From Parvularcula bermudensis HTCC2503 (GTDB taxonomy: Bacteria; Pseudomonadota; Alphaproteobacteria; Caulobacterales; Parvularculaceae), in the NCBI RefSeq assembly GCF_000152825.2, contig NC_014414.1:2356001-2420000 (forward strand): 64,000 bases of DNA, given 5' to 3'. Positions 63,839 to 64,000 of the stretch are shown piece by piece. Position 1 is the first letter of the stretch. The number at the start of each line of letters is the position of its first letter. The position numbers were made by a program, and so were the translations under genes. The notes under the pieces are model-generated. The model was not told the DNA's origin and made no database searches. It saw only the letters and a program-made list of their open reading frames with translations.

Positions 63839-64000
63839 ATGATGATGAGCCTCGCTATCCTGGGGCTCAGCGGCCTACTGGCGGCCCTTTATCTTCCCGC
63901 AGGGACCTATATCGTCGATGAGGGAACCTATGGGTATCTTGCCCGCCGGGTCCTTGAGGGCGGGCGCCTCAATCTCGACATTCAAGACCATCATACCGGC
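63839..64000 (+). CDS. Start of a probable membrane glycosyltransferase (truncated by window edge)
   Basis: Only about 54 codons are present. Three ATG codons in a row follow AAGGGGAAGGGGGG; the frame also opens at 63764. A hydrophobic helix (SLAILGLSGLLAALYLP) is followed by DEGTYGYLARRVLEGGRLNL, which resembles the first periplasmic loop of PMT/ArnT-like (GT-C) glycosyltransferases with their acidic residue. The family call rests on this short segment. Confidence 0.4.
   Translation, partial: MMMSLAILGLSGLLAALYLPAGTYIVDEGTYGYLARRVLEGGRLNLDIQDHHTG

Overview
The window is a GC-rich (roughly 60%), gene-dense chromosomal segment from an alphaproteobacterium. Evidence: the downstream part of a complex I operon followed by birA, coaX, rnj and a DUF1467 gene; a recA gene with a GTTC-N7-GTTC LexA box; a tRNA-His with A73 and U72; and DUF465, DUF1467 and YeeE/YedE-half proteins typical of the class. 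Gene content looks Parvularcula- or Caulobacter-like, but the genus cannot be proven from this window.

Layout. 1-4399: a truncated AcrB-type RND pump with its adaptor and a divergent TetR regulator. 4441-4655: four 62-bp tandem repeats between convergent genes. 4656-6222: a UbiC-like protein and a two-gene YeeE/YedE sulfur-transport pair. 6267-11826: a complete adaptor/RND/outer-membrane-factor efflux operon. 12017-14181: a TauE/SafE permease and a molybdenum-cofactor operon in which moaA and moaE are fused into one 119-codon remnant ahead of intact moaB and moaC. 14490-19913: a large autotransporter adhesin and a YceI lipoprotein. 20072-23733: a subtilase lipoprotein, an alginate-export-type porin, an anti-sigma factor and an ECF sigma factor, which together look like one envelope-signalling module.

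24470-33283: an 8.8-kb genomic island bounded by an intact tRNA-His gene and an exact 47-nt copy of its 3' end. Its genes all point the same way: a frameshifted AraC regulator, a lipoprotein, a Cys-type arylsulfatase, a DJ-1/PfpI protein, a membrane protein, a formylglycine-generating enzyme with both catalytic cysteines, an outer-membrane protein and a small DUF4345-like membrane protein. No integrase is visible. The island therefore supplies both a sulfatase and its maturase.

33409-64000: core chromosome. It holds an M48 lipoprotein protease, an SDR-fold protein lacking the catalytic Tyr and Lys, DUF465 proteins, ubiX and mgtE. Next is a transcription unit nuoJKLMN-birA-coaX-rnj-DUF1467, separated from nuoA-I. 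Then come recA with SOS boxes, glpK, PilZ, a GAF-GGDEF cyclase, a cysK-GNAT-metC-PEGA cluster, anmK, tyrS-prmA, tig and the start of a probable membrane glycosyltransferase.

Many genes overlap by 1-4 bases, which implies translational coupling and compact operons. Starts were moved from the longest frame where a better Shine-Dalgarno, a signal peptide or a promoter or operator overlap argued for it.
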